Positions 43,216 to 53,715 of a stretch of DNA of 64,000 nt are shown here, piece after piece (within the stretch, counting starts at the first letter, position 1; the number at the start of each line of letters is the position of its first letter). Under the pieces are notes generated by a model. The model did no database searches, had not been told where the DNA came from, and worked only from the letters and a program-made list of their open reading frames with translations. This stretch comes from Neonectria sp. B-13 (lineage: Eukaryota > Ascomycota > Sordariomycetes > Hypocreales > Nectriaceae), in the NCBI GenBank assembly GCA_002682825.1, contig NOKP01000009.1:620001-684000 (forward strand). The letters run 5' to 3'. A program made the translations under genes and the position numbers.

Positions 43216-45775
43216 CTACAATAACCCCTGGAATCGGCGAGAAATCTCAACCGGATCCCCAAGTGGCATGCCCTGCTCGTCCAAGTTGGAGAAGCCAAGT
43301 GCCAGGCCTGAAGGTCCCTCGTGATGGGCGTGTGTCTGTCCAAATGCATCAAACAAACTCATGAGATCACCACCCATCTTGAGCATATCAGGCAGTGAGG
43401 AATCCATCTGCGGACTCATATCCTGCGAATCCCAAACATCGCCAAATCTTGTCGTGGCATCCTGTCTCTGTGCAGTTCTCTTTCCCGAGTCAACGTCACT
43501 TCGCGACATGTCCAAGCCTGTGTCAGCATCCGAAAAAGCCCCAGCCCCTTCGGCTTTGTCAGAATCGCTTTGGAGGCCAAATACTCTGAATCCCGGTAGC
43601 AGACCACGGATTGTTTTCCATAGCCGCCGGCTTGCATGCCCATCACGAGAGAAACTCTTGACGAGTTGCACAGCTTTGAGAAAGCTCTCTCGACATGGCT
43701 CAGCAAAGATATTTGGTGCATGACACACGGCGAGAAGGATGGCAGCCAGTGCGCTTAATAGGAAGTAATTGAAAGCGTTCTGCTGTCGTGCGTATATATC
43801 GCTCGTTTCGTTCAGGTGGACGAGAACCTGGATGGTGTCCTGCGCGATATCGAGGACCAATCTCGCTGCTTGCATATCTGCTTTGATGCTCGAGGTACTA
43901 AGGAGGTGATGGCGGTGGATCAATGTGCGCATGTGATTGCCGCGGAGGTACAACAGCATTCGTAGCCGATGCAGCACTCGAGGCTGGTTTCGTGGGGCAA
44001 GACCCAGGCGGGGATGTCGGAGCTGGAGATCCGGCGGGATTGCGTTCAGCCAATTTTGAGTCAGAAAGTCCAAGAAGGCGACTGAATCCTTGGGGATGAA
44101 TTGGGATGACAGTTCAAATGGCGGGAGCGCTTCCCAGACTTTGGAACAAAGCCGGCCATATGAAACCATGCACCGAAGATAGGGATAGTCGTCGCCCTGT
44201 TTCGAAAAGCTGAGTCAGTCAAAAAGCTCAGTGTAATGGACAAAGCATAAAGGTCAGCTTACAGGTTCTGGTAATTCTGGGTCAATATCTCTGTCGATGA
44301 GCGAGAAAGAGAGACTTGTTCCAAAGCTCCAACGGCGGTCAAGGACATAGACACACCAGAAAGTTCGCACCGCCAGATCCCGTTCCTTGTGGCCCTTGAA
44401 ATTCTCCAAGAGAATCGCGCGTCGATGAAGCCCTATTTCCAGCACTTCACGACTGGAAATGCCAATTGCACGCCAAGCCAAGAGCTCTTCACCGCAGTGA
44501 AAGAAGTAGATGCTCTGTCTGAAAGTTGGTATGGGGACGTGGATGCAACAAGGTTGTGACCAGACTCACCAGCATTGTCATGATTTGAACCTCTTTTAAA
44601 TCTATCTTGGCTTCACCCGAGACTCGGCAAACCACAGACTCGACAGAGTCCACGAGCTTTTGGCTCAAAACATTGGATCCTTTGGCCTCCATGACGATCG
44701 ATGTAGCAAGGGCGACCTTGACTATTTGCACGTCCTTGAGCTCGATTTCGGATCGAGGGTCCGGGGCGTTGTAGTTATGCGCAGAGGAATTTCCCGGGCT
44801 CTTAACATAGTCAAGAATGTAGGATGTTTGTGAGGAAACCTCCTTGATGTTTGTAAAGGGGTACACAGACTCCACCTCTTCTTCGTAGACATCCAAAAGT
44901 CTTTGGATCTCGTCTAGTTCAAAGGTCAACAGGCAGTCTGGCTCATGCTGGGAGGGTCCTGTTTGGAGTCCCAAGTCTTCAGGAGAAGGGCCTTGCGATG
45001 CCACAGGGGACGTCGATCGACTTTCTGGAGCTTGGTCGCCAGTTTGGATACCCATGCGAGTGAGGGAAGTCTCAGCGACACGGAGACTGAAGGTGGATCT
45101 CGTTGGGCCAACGAATTGCGGCTGTCTCGGCTCACTGGGGCGATAATTCGACTCGCTCATGTACACCGGACTGGGGTTCTGCTGAGTAGCGACAGCAGGA
45201 GACCGCGAGTTCATGTGCGCGGTCCTGCTGTTGATATCCCGCAGGGACGCAGTCAACGTGGCGACCTGTTCCCGGAGCATGGCGACCTCGTCGCTTAAGC
45301 TGTTATCTTGTCGCCTACAGTTCAGGTCAGTCGCGCGTGGTAACTGGATTTGCACAATGAGGTTCATACTGATCAAGGCTGTCTATTTCTGTCGAGACTT
45401 GGCGACTTGTCCCTTCTTGGGGCCGTTGCTGGTGCAGCTGTCGATGTTGATCTTGCGACTGCGACTGCAATTGCGGGTTGCTCGAGGCGAAAACGCAATC
45501 AGCCTCGCTAGAAATGCACCTCCGGCAAGCTTCCTCGTTGTCCTCTTTGATGCATTTCAGCTTCTTCTTTTTGCACTCATTGCTGCAGCGAGTTAGCATT
45601 TGCTGGCGTGCTGGCTTCACACAACGCACCAGGCCACTGGCGCATACTTGGCCCGCTTCGACCGGCGGTTTTCCGTCGTCGTCACGGACACCCCGCGTTT
45701 CAAGGCACGCGCCGACACCGCCGTCGGCGATTTCGGCGTCGCAGGGTCCAGCATATCGGCGTCGTCAGCGGTCAT
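43216..45775 (-). CDS. Zn2Cys6 transcription factor (fungal-specific TF domain)
   Basis: A five-exon regulator of about 778 residues (exons 45630-45775, 45370-45582, 44570-45314, 44263-44514, 43216-44196). The first exon encodes a basic tail (ENRRSKRAKYAPVA) whose last codon is completed by the next exon to give CNECKKKKLKC, followed by EEACRRCISSEADC, so the zinc cluster itself spans an intron. A leucine-rich coiled coil follows (SLSDEVAMLREQVATLTASL). The fungal_trans-like region contains VESVYPFTNIKEV, VQIVKVALATSIVMEA, SIYFFHCGEELLAWRAIGIS and GLHRRAILLENFKGHKERDL with RTFWCVYVLDRRWSFGTSLS. The C terminus is Asp/Ser/Met-rich. It may control the adjacent permease and aldehyde dehydrogenase. 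Confidence 0.92.
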
Positions 45776-46201
45776 GACGGTAATCGTATGAAGGCGCTGC
45801 CCTGGCCCATCTGTTCCGTGGACCAGCGGTAGTTGTAAGATGAAGCTGTGTGGCGAGAGCGCGGTATTCGGAACGCGTAGCGTCAGTGCGTAGCTCCAGC
45901 GTGCTCGCCCTTATAAATCCAGGCTTATCTTTCGGTTAATATGAAACCTACTTCGTACCCAGCACTCTCTGCGGAGTATCTTAGTCGGAGAAAAATCAGT
46001 AGACTACTACCCTAAAGAGACAAGCTTGGACTGTTGCTTTCTTAAGATTGCTAAACACATTCACTACACTAACAATTCAATGGGAACTGACGTTTGTCTG
46101 GTCCTTTAGCGCTGCAGACTGTTATCGATACACGATTTTCCCCTACAGCGTTAATGTGAACTTGCATTGGAAGACTTAGCATTTGTATCATGCCATATTC
46201 C
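45776..46201. other. Intergenic
   Basis: Promoter of the Zn2Cys6 regulator and 3' flank of the HET gene. No motif defined. Confidence 0.4.
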
Positions 46202-48310
46202 TTATACAAGATTTATCGCTCTTTGTTTGCCCGCTAGTAACCATTCCGCCATCGCCTCTGTCGAGAACCCGAGATCTTCAAAGCATTCTTCAAGCTTAAT
46301 AATACCTAGCCTATTGAAATGGCCCGTCTCTGAATTCTCCTGAACAAGTAAGGCGTACCCATTCTTATTTTCACATGAATCGTCAGTCCATTTACCACCG
46401 AACCCTACTAGTAAGCACTTCACTACGAATGTTCCTGTCGACTTGGGCTGGTCACACAAGACCCAGGCGATGATAGCCCCGTTCCTAGATGCCCGAAGAG
46501 CTATTCTCTTGTCGTCGTAGCCATCGTATCGAGAATAAAAGCTTTGATCAAGTCTCACCCCAGCGTCAAGAACCGCGTCTCGAACTTTGCCAGCAACGAG
46601 CAACCGTCCGTTTTGGACCTCGCCGAATGGACCATCACCAACAGGATTTATGTCCGTTTGAAGAACATCAAGACATGGTATCCACTCCCTTCCTCTTAAT
46701 GGTTTCCACTCTTCAGCTTGAGGCTCGTCCCAGGCTACAATTCTGGTTTCCCTGCGTGGCCATGGAGTTAGATAGCCAACGGACCGTCCGAGGCCAGCCC
46801 AAGACCAGGTTGGACCGGCGTTCCTCGCGGGCTTGTCACTCTGAAGCTTTTGGTCGTCACCAATCGGATACCACGTGAGACCAAAGGCTAGATCATCCTT
46901 CCAGATTCCCGCAAGGTAGTCATCATTGAGTTTGTCGCGAAAAGCCGCCGCGATACCACCTAGTGCCGGGAGGCGATCACTTCCCTCTGAGAGTTTGCTC
47001 ATGCTGAACTTGCACACAAGATCATACCAATGAGAAAGCAACAACGCTCGAGGCTCAATACAGAGTACGTTCTTTGGTATTTTAAACAGATACCATGTTG
47101 CAGAATCTGGCGGTGTCGCATATCTGACTGTTTCAACTCGGCGTACGCAATTGCATTCAAATAAGATCTTGTCTCGACCAAAGCTCAAGACCCGTGAGGA
47201 CAGTAGTCGTTCCTGCAAGGCCCATGCCCTAAGATCCAAAGGATCGATCCTATCCTCGTGCGGGCCCTCATAAGGCCTTATTGGGGCTTTAAGTTGGATT
47301 GTTGCAGGAAGTCTGGGAGGTCTCTGTTTAATATCGATGTAGACGTTGAACAGAGTTTCCGGACGGGAGGTAGTCTGAAGACCTCTTGAGGAGTCAGACG
47401 CTCCACGAGCTGCGATTGTGAAGGCGGAGTTTGCGTAAATATCTCCCATAAGAGCACATTCTTTCTGCCAGTCGTCTTCGTCTCCTTGAAGGATACAGAG
47501 GCTGTCAATCCATAGGTAACGGTATCCGAGACCTCGAGTCACATCGATGGACTCGCGGAACGTGCGTGGAAGCGAATCATACGGAATCTCGCGAAGACGA
47601 TCCGCTAGGTTTCTTCTCGTCGTCATCGGTGGCTTTTGCTTACCCCAGCAGTGACTGAGAGCGACGTAGCATCCCCTCGAACGATTAGTGATTATCAATC
47701 GCGGTTCTTGCTTGGCTTTGAAGCTGCCAACATCGATCAGGCGAGTTGGAAGTGTCGTATCCTCAATCGGAGTGCAACCTGCGTGATTCTCGGAGCAATC
47801 CTGCATCCACTTTTGCCAAAGCTTCAAGTCGGGCGAAGTCGCCCGTTGCCTGCAGGCGAATGGAAGAATGTCCCCGCCCACAGGCAAAACTTCGAAATTC
47901 CCACAAAGCTGTGGGAACTTCCTCGTTGCAGCCTTATATTGATATTCGAGTCCCCATATGGCTGTAGAAACAGGCGCGTATGTCTCTGGACAGCGCAACT
48001 TTAACGCGACAAGCCAGAAGCCTTCCTTTAGGTTTTGTGCATCCCAATTAGTCGGATAGCGATGCAAATCGCCGGATTGAAGAGCCTGATAACCAATTTG
48101 ACACGCGAGCAGAGCACACAACTTGCAGCCTCGTCCCGCAGCAGCGGCCAACTTCTCAGGTTTCGCATGGTGGGCGATAGGAATACCTCGAGATCTGGAT
48201 GAATTCCGGACAACGATAGGAACCGCTGTAGGGTCATGGAACAGAGCGGCCCAGTCGAAAGATGCACAAATATCACAAAATATGTTGCTTGCGTCGTTGG
48301 TAAACGCCAT
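46202..48310 (-). CDS. HET-domain (heterokaryon incompatibility-like) protein
   Basis: A complete 702-residue intron-free protein. The HET domain (PF06985) is shown by SRGCYVALSHCWGKQKPPMT, LPRTFRESIDVTRGLGYRYL followed by WIDSLCILQGDEDDW, and MGDIYANSAFTIAARGASDS with SRGL. The N terminus has several CxxC pairs (FCDICASFDW, GRGCKLCALL), common in this family. HET proteins take part in recognition of non-self during hyphal fusion and can trigger cell death. Most family members have no known partner. The later segment LDLRAWALQERLLSSRVLSF is the usual post-HET motif. The C-terminal third is specific to this branch. Confidence 0.94.
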   Translation of the reverse strand: MAFTNDASNIFCDICASFDWAALFHDPTAVPIVVRNSSRSRGIPIAHHAKPEKLAAAAGRGCKLCALLACQIGYQALQSGDLHRYPTNWDAQNLKEGFWLVALKLRCPETYAPVSTAIWGLEYQYKAATRKFPQLCGNFEVLPVGGDILPFACRQRATSPDLKLWQKWMQDCSENHAGCTPIEDTTLPTRLIDVGSFKAKQEPRLIITNRSRGCYVALSHCWGKQKPPMTTRRNLADRLREIPYDSLPRTFRESIDVTRGLGYRYLWIDSLCILQGDEDDWQKECALMGDIYANSAFTIAARGASDSSRGLQTTSRPETLFNVYIDIKQRPPRLPATIQLKAPIRPYEGPHEDRIDPLDLRAWALQERLLSSRVLSFGRDKILFECNCVRRVETVRYATPPDSATWYLFKIPKNVLCIEPRALLLSHWYDLVCKFSMSKLSEGSDRLPALGGIAAAFRDKLNDDYLAGIWKDDLAFGLTWYPIGDDQKLQSDKPARNAGPTWSWAGLGRSVGYLTPWPRRETRIVAWDEPQAEEWKPLRGREWIPCLDVLQTDINPVGDGPFGEVQNGRLLVAGKVRDAVLDAGVRLDQSFYSRYDGYDDKRIALRASRNGAIIAWVLCDQPKSTGTFVVKCLLVGFGGKWTDDSCENKNGYALLVQENSETGHFNRLGIIKLEECFEDLGFSTEAMAEWLLAGKQRAINLV

Positions 48311-48954
48311 TGTGTGGGGATTTGAGGAAGCCTGGAGTCAGAGGTGAGGGATGTATACCGGCCTGAAATTCGTAAAATATCTCCAAATATAATGGGGCTT
48401 GTCCTTGAGTGGATGGAATGAAATGTGTCCCAGAGGGTATTGTGGGATTGTTGTTGTTGTCACGGGGACTGTTCCCAAGGTAGCTCCAAATAGGTGGTTG
48501 TTATCTGACGGTTGAGACATTTTCAAACAGTCCTAAGTATCAGCCGGGATGACTAAGGACAGCAGGGTCAAAGAGACCGAAAAGAGGGATAGCCTCGCAG
48601 ACAAGCAACAAGCAAATACATCATCATAAGTCACGACAACAGCCCTATTACGACTGTAATCATCATCAATTGCAATCGCCTATTTAGCCCCTTAATTATC
48701 ATCGATTTCCCTGTGCAGTAACGCACGGCAATTCCGGCCGCTAGACCGATTTGACCCGGTCAGGTGTCGGACACTAGATTATACCACATGACCAAGATGG
48801 CTTGATTAGCTCCACATTTATGCGACCGTACCCAACGCGATGCATGACCTGCTTCTGGCGATGCCGGCACGCCTGAGTATCGCTGCTTGTAGTACGCCAC
48901 CACGAGCTATGAAGGCAGGTTGAAGGGGAGTTCGCAGTGCGGGATAGTTGACCA
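48311..48954. other. Intergenic
   Basis: Upstream of the HET gene. No supported feature. Confidence 0.4.
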
Positions 48955-49840
48955 TCACTGCCCAATGTCGGCCCTTTCTAGAGTAACTCTCAGCTGCAGT
49001 ATGCTTGTAAGCTTGCCATCTGCATGGCTCGAGACTGAAAGGAACATCTTACCATTCGCAACGCTGTCAGGCCAGGCTTGACGATGCCCCACACCAAGTC
49101 CCGATGCTCGTTTGCTACCGGCTGGATCTTGATACACGGGGGTTGTTATGCCAGAAGCATCCACACCCGAGACCAGCACTTGATCTTGGACAAAAGTTGT
49201 CAATCTGCCCAGAACTGCGAGTTTGAACTTCAACTTCATGCTGTACACAAATCATTTGAGGACAAGTTTGACGATTCGAAAGCCCGCATATTGGACGCCC
49301 ATCAGAACAAAAGCTATGGGGACAAGGAAAACATTCATGGTGATGAGTTCTGCCAATTGAACTCCTGCACGCAAAATACAGTAATCTGTATTATCTCCAT
49401 GACGCGATATCTACGTGTCAACGGCTCCGGAACGGGATCTACATTGTTACCGAGTAATAACACTGTCATGGGAATAAGAAGAACGATGACATTGATCATG
49501 ATCGTTGCCAGCATACCGCGAAGGATTAGCCGACTCTGGAGGACAGATGGAGGCGTGACCACAGGACGAGCGGTTGTCCAACGATGAAGGCCCACCATCC
49601 CACAATGGTCACAGCACTTTGAACGAACTTATTAGGGGTTATGTTGAATGAGGAGGTTGAGAAGCCGGTAGTGATGACGATCAGGCCAGGGTTCGCGACC
49701 AACAGACTCCAGAAATACCATCCAGTGTATCTCTTGAAGATGGCAAAGTTTATAACAATGATTTCCACGGCATTTCCGAGGGTAGCAAAAAGGTACGCCA
49801 CTGATGGGCTGCTCTCGCTGGCTTGGCCGAAAACCAACAT
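48955..49840 (-). pseudogene. Decayed multi-pass membrane protein gene (DUF7703-like)
   Basis: Pieces of a fungal integral membrane protein can be read in order on the minus strand but in different frames. The ATG at 49840 begins MLVFGQASESSPSVAYLFAT, then FKRYTGWYFWSLLVANPGLI and GWWAFIVGQPLVLWSRLHL, where the frame ends early (stop near 49530). One base away the frame continues VLQSRLILRGMLATIMINV, IPMTVLLLGNNVDPVPEPL and VMEIIQITVFCVQE. A block of perhaps 35-40 residues seems missing, after which MNVFLVPIAFVLMGVQYAG and RIVKLVLK lead to an in-frame TGA at 49252-49254 and then MKLKFKLAVLGRLTTFVQ. One frameshift, one deletion and one nonsense codon make it a clear pseudogene. The DUF7703 name is from memory and tentative. 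Confidence 0.75.
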
Positions 49841-50588
49841 GATTTAATGCCGAGGCAGGCTGCACAGTTACTCAAGGATGGATGACGCCCTGAATCGTTG
49901 CAAGATGGGCTTGAATCGGCCTTACCTAAATACTAATGTGAAATCTCAGTATGAGAGATGCGGGCGCCGGGGCCTAGAGCCTGATCACCCTTGAGGAGCG
50001 ATTGGCTGTACAGTCTATCTTCTTTTGAGTCATTTACGACAGGTAACCAGGCATGCAATCATTAAACAGCAAGGGTTGCATTTTTAAATGCGCCAGTTTG
50101 CCTCGTGTCTGGCTTACTGGTTCCGAGCCGGAGGAGTTTCGATTCAAGGGGTGAATTAATTGCATCTGCTGTGTGAACTTGACGATATAATCACACCAGA
50201 GTAGGCAACACGTGGAGGAGCATCGCTAAGGGAACTTAGGGACGGCGGCTATGATGGAGATGTAACTACTCTTTAATACCACGTCCATGTCCAGTATCCA
50301 AGACATCGACTCTCCTATTCTCCTGAGCCTTTAGCGGTATGCAGACATATACAGGTAGTTAGTGTTAAGTGAATATCATCGGGTAAATACAATCGACATT
50401 GAACTATTTTCTCTCCTAATTCCACTGCAATTGACTTTCGACCGTACATAAAAGCTTTAGGGCCTCTACCTCTGGCATATTCAACTTATTGAACCGCCAT
50501 CTCGTGCACATTTCAACTCCCCAGCTCAGGTCTCGCTCGAGGCATGTCAAGATGCTACACAAGCTCAACCGAAACTGTACAAATCTGC
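49841..50588. other. Intergenic
   Basis: No supported gene or repeat. Possibly contains the lost 5' end of the decayed membrane-protein gene. Confidence 0.4.
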
Positions 50589-51050
50589 CTAGATGCCCGC
50601 TACCTTCCAAAATAACCTCTGCATCTTCAGAGTCCCTATAAACCAGTCATCACCCTTCCGCTTCCACGTCTCGTAATAATATCCTCCGCCTGTTCCATGC
50701 ATTCCATCAGTCCCCTTGGTACCGGCATGATACACAAGACCCCAGATGGCTTCAATGTCGTCGGGGCCAGTCTGCTCCATCTCTCCCTCACCGACGACGT
50801 GAATAGTCTGCTGATCCGCAAACATCTTCATGCAGAGAGATTTCCATTCCTCCCTCGACGAGAGGGAAAATTTAACTCCACCCTCATTGAGGATGGAGCC
50901 GCTCGGGTCGACAAACTTGACGGTTACTTCGGGCAGCATGATCTGGTCAAAGAGCTGCCACTGTTGGGTATCGGCATAGCGGCAGAACTGCAACTTCTTG
51001 CGACGAATAATCTCAGCGGCATCGGGGGAAAGTCTCATCTTGGCTTGCAT
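50589..51050 (-). CDS. SnoaL-like/NTF2-fold protein
   Basis: A 153-residue single-exon protein of the SnoaL-like (NTF2-fold) superfamily, small alpha+beta barrels that include polyketide cyclases, isomerases and dehydratases. The start ATG is at 51050 (MQAKMRLSPDAAEIIRRKKL) and an alternative at 51038 is also possible. Typical features are LQFCRYADTQQWQLFDQIML, the barrel strands VTVKFVDPSG, HVVGEGEMEQTGPDDIEAIW and GGYYYETWKRKGDDWFIGTL. The gene shares its promoter with the MFS transporter on the other strand, which suggests joint expression. Substrate unknown. Confidence 0.88.
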   Translation of the reverse strand: MQAKMRLSPDAAEIIRRKKLQFCRYADTQQWQLFDQIMLPEVTVKFVDPSGSILNEGGVKFSLSSREEWKSLCMKMFADQQTIHVVGEGEMEQTGPDDIEAIWGLVYHAGTKGTDGMHGTGGGYYYETWKRKGDDWFIGTLKMQRLFWKVAGI

Positions 51051-51512
51051 AAGAAAATCTGCACTGGATGGCGTAAGATGGTTGAAGGATAGAATAAGAT
51101 ACTTAGTACCATATGCGTAATAAAGGATGAATGGTTATGATGGTCCCTTGACTCTGAGGAACAAGGCTGGAATAAATGCCACAACGCATAAAGAACAACG
51201 GCGTATTTGTACTCCTGTTGCATTCAAGCAGTAATATTACAAGGAGCAAGGGAAAGGGTGTGGGGCGCGTCATCAACTTACGAAACGACAGGGTTTCCCA
51301 ACCTATTTTCTTACACCCGACAGAGCAGAAAGCCTCCGGTGCGGAAACGGAGGCATCGTACTAAATGACCGTATATTAGCCTGTATTTTTATCGGAGGCT
51401 TTCATTTGCCGTCCCAGTTCCCGTGATGTGTTTTTCTGATATATCATGCACTCATTTCCAGTTTTTTCTTCTCAACACTTCGGCCTCTTCTGTTAGCTTC
51501 AAAAACCTAGAT
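51051..51512. promoter_or_regulatory. Bidirectional promoter of SnoaL-like and MFS genes
   Basis: Two copies of one decamer in opposite directions lie in this space: AAAGCCTCCG at 51329-51338 and CGGAGGCTTT at 51393-51402, with an extra CGGAGGC at 51348-51354. The same decamer occurs three times before the AflR-like gene at 53716. The CGG triplet is what Zn2Cys6 proteins contact. I infer a regulator-binding region controlling both flanking genes. Confidence 0.6.
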
Positions 51513-53352
51513 ATGGCTTTCAACGAAAAACAAGAAACGACAGTGGCTGACGTGTCAGCTAACACGCCAAACACTACCGTGACCGACGGCTCTGACTCAA
51601 TCAGTGACCAGACGCTCCAGGCTGGCGATGTCAAGGAAGCGCAGGATGGGTCATTTCCCGGTCTTCGGAACGAGAAAGCACCGGCATTCAACAGAGACTG
51701 GCGATTTTGGATGGTCATGTTGACCCTCGCCGTCGGCGTTCTCCTCGTCTCCCTCGAGAACACCATCGTCATCACCTCCCTGCCGACCATTGTCGCCGAC
51801 CTTCAAATCGGAAGTAGCTACATCTGGATCAGCAATGTGTTCTTCCTTACCAGGTCAGCTTCACCACGATACCATGAAGCCTTTGCTGACAGCTTTGTAG
51901 TGCCGTTCTGCAGCCCCTGTTTGGCCAGCTTTGCAATTTGTTTGGACGGAAAAGCATCATGGTGTTTATATTCGCGGCGTATACTCTCGGGAGCGGTATC
52001 GCTGGCGGTGCGAATGGTGCTGCTATGATCATCGCTGGGAGGGCGATCCAAGGTATTGGTAGTGGCGGCTTGAACATGGCGGGGGATGTGATTATTTCAG
52101 ATATGGTGCCGTTGCGGTACCGTGGCAACTACATCGCCATGCTTCTCCTCATCGCCACGGTCGGGTTTGCAATCGGACCTTTCGTTGGGGGCATTATCGT
52201 GGAGAACACGACGTGGAGATGGGTAAGTCGTTCCTAGGACCTAATGTTGGAGAATGCTAACACGTTCAGGTCTTCTACCTCAATCTCCCCATCGGCGCGA
52301 TAGGTATGGTTGTTTCTTACTTCTTCCTCAACCTGAAGTACAACCGCGCCGAGTCCGTCATGGCCAAGCTGCGCCGCATCGACTACATTGGTAACCTCAT
52401 CCTCATCGCCTCAGCCATCTCGATCCTCATCGCGCTGACTTGGGCCGGGCCGGTGTATCCCTGGTCTGACGCCCGGATCCTGGCCCCTTTGCTCATCGGG
52501 TTTGCAGGGCTTGTCGGGTTCGTCGTTTTCGAAGCTTCTGGTATACCTATCGAGCCTGTCATGCCCATTCGGTTATTCCCGAATCGTACGTCTCGCATCA
52601 TCTACTTGAACACGTTTCTCAACTCGATGCTCATCTTCTGGTGCTTCTTCTTCCTTCCGCTGTACTTCCAGGGGGTGCAGCTCTCGTCGCCGTCGAGGTC
52701 TGGCGTGCAGCTTTTCCCGGTGACGCTCATCGCCATCCCGGGCGCTGCCCTCTCTGCGGTAGCACTCTCCCGCTGGGGCAAATACAAGACTCTTCACATC
52801 ATGGGATTCTTCCTAATGACGGCTGGAATTGGGACCCTCGCCGTACTAAAAAAGGATAGCCCAGTGGCGGTGTGGGTCCTCATTCAAGCCGTTCCAGCAG
52901 TTGGCTCCGGATTCCTTCTCAACACGCTCCTCCCAGCCTTCCAGGCGTCACTGGCGGAAGCCGACCAGGCCGCTGCAACGGGGTCGTGGGCTTTCATCCG
53001 GTCATTTGGCCTGGTTTGGGGCGTCGCCGTTGCGAGTGCCGTCTTCAACAGCTACGTGAAGCAATACTCGTCACTGATAGACAACCCAGCTGTGAGAGAA
53101 ATGCTCAGCAACGGCGATGCATATGGGAGTGCGACGCGGGCATTTGTCATGCAGTTTGACGAGCCGACGAGGGGGCAGATCCAAGACGTCTTTCTTAAGG
53201 CTTTAAAAAGGGTGTTTGTTATTTCATCAGCATTTGGCGGGACGGCCTTCATTACTGCTTTGTTTGAGAAGGACATACCTTTGAGAAAGGAGCTTGATAC
53301 GGAGTACGGCCTTGAGGAACGGAAGACGGGAGGAAAAGGGGATGCCGCGTAA
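51513..53352 (+). CDS. MFS multidrug/toxin efflux transporter (DHA2/14-spanner type)
   Basis: A three-exon transporter of about 581 residues (51513-51853, 51901-52222, 52270-53352). After a Thr/Asp-rich cytosolic tail the first helix is WMVMLTLAVGVLLVSLENTI with the antiporter-type segment VITSLPTIVADL. The intron after IWISNVFFLTR joins to AVLQPLFGQLCNLFGRKS, the A-motif loop between helices 2 and 3. GRAIQGIGSGGLNMAGDVII and GPFVGGIIVENTTWRWVFYL follow, then LPIGAIGMVVSYFFL. About fourteen hydrophobic helices are expected. Such transporters export metabolites or drugs using the proton gradient. The divergent SnoaL-like gene and downstream AflR-like regulator indicate a metabolite export or self-resistance role. 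Confidence 0.94.
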
Positions 53353-53715
53353 ACAGGCCATGTCTTGGCCGTCCTTGTTGCGAGCCTTGCCGAGCAGAAC
53401 CACTGTATTCAGATCTAACCAACTCTCCTATATCTAAGCTTTTAATTCTAGTAGGAACGGGAACGGGGTATCTACGGTGGTCAATAATGCCGCATGTGGA
53501 TCCCCCGGGACCGATCCCCAAAGCCTCCGTATCTTTCACTGAAAGCCTCCGCATCTCCACCCAAAGCCTCCGAACCCGCGAAATCCGGCACGCCAGCCCG
53601 CTCAATTCACCCGGCCCCGGAGCCTCGTTAGCAACTTTATTTCTTCATGATCCCTTCTACCCGTGGAGTCCTTTACACGTAGCGAGACCGTCGTTTTCTA
53701 GAACAAGAAAACCAC
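53353..53715 (+). promoter_or_regulatory. AflR-like gene promoter with three phased AAAGCCTCCG repeats
   Basis: AAAGCCTCCG occurs at 53520-53529, 53542-53551 and 53563-53572, spaced 22 and 21 bases, two helical turns apart, all in the same direction and about 145-195 bases before the start codon. The arrangement places all copies on one face of the DNA. Probably a regulator-binding array, possibly for autoregulation. Confidence 0.65.
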
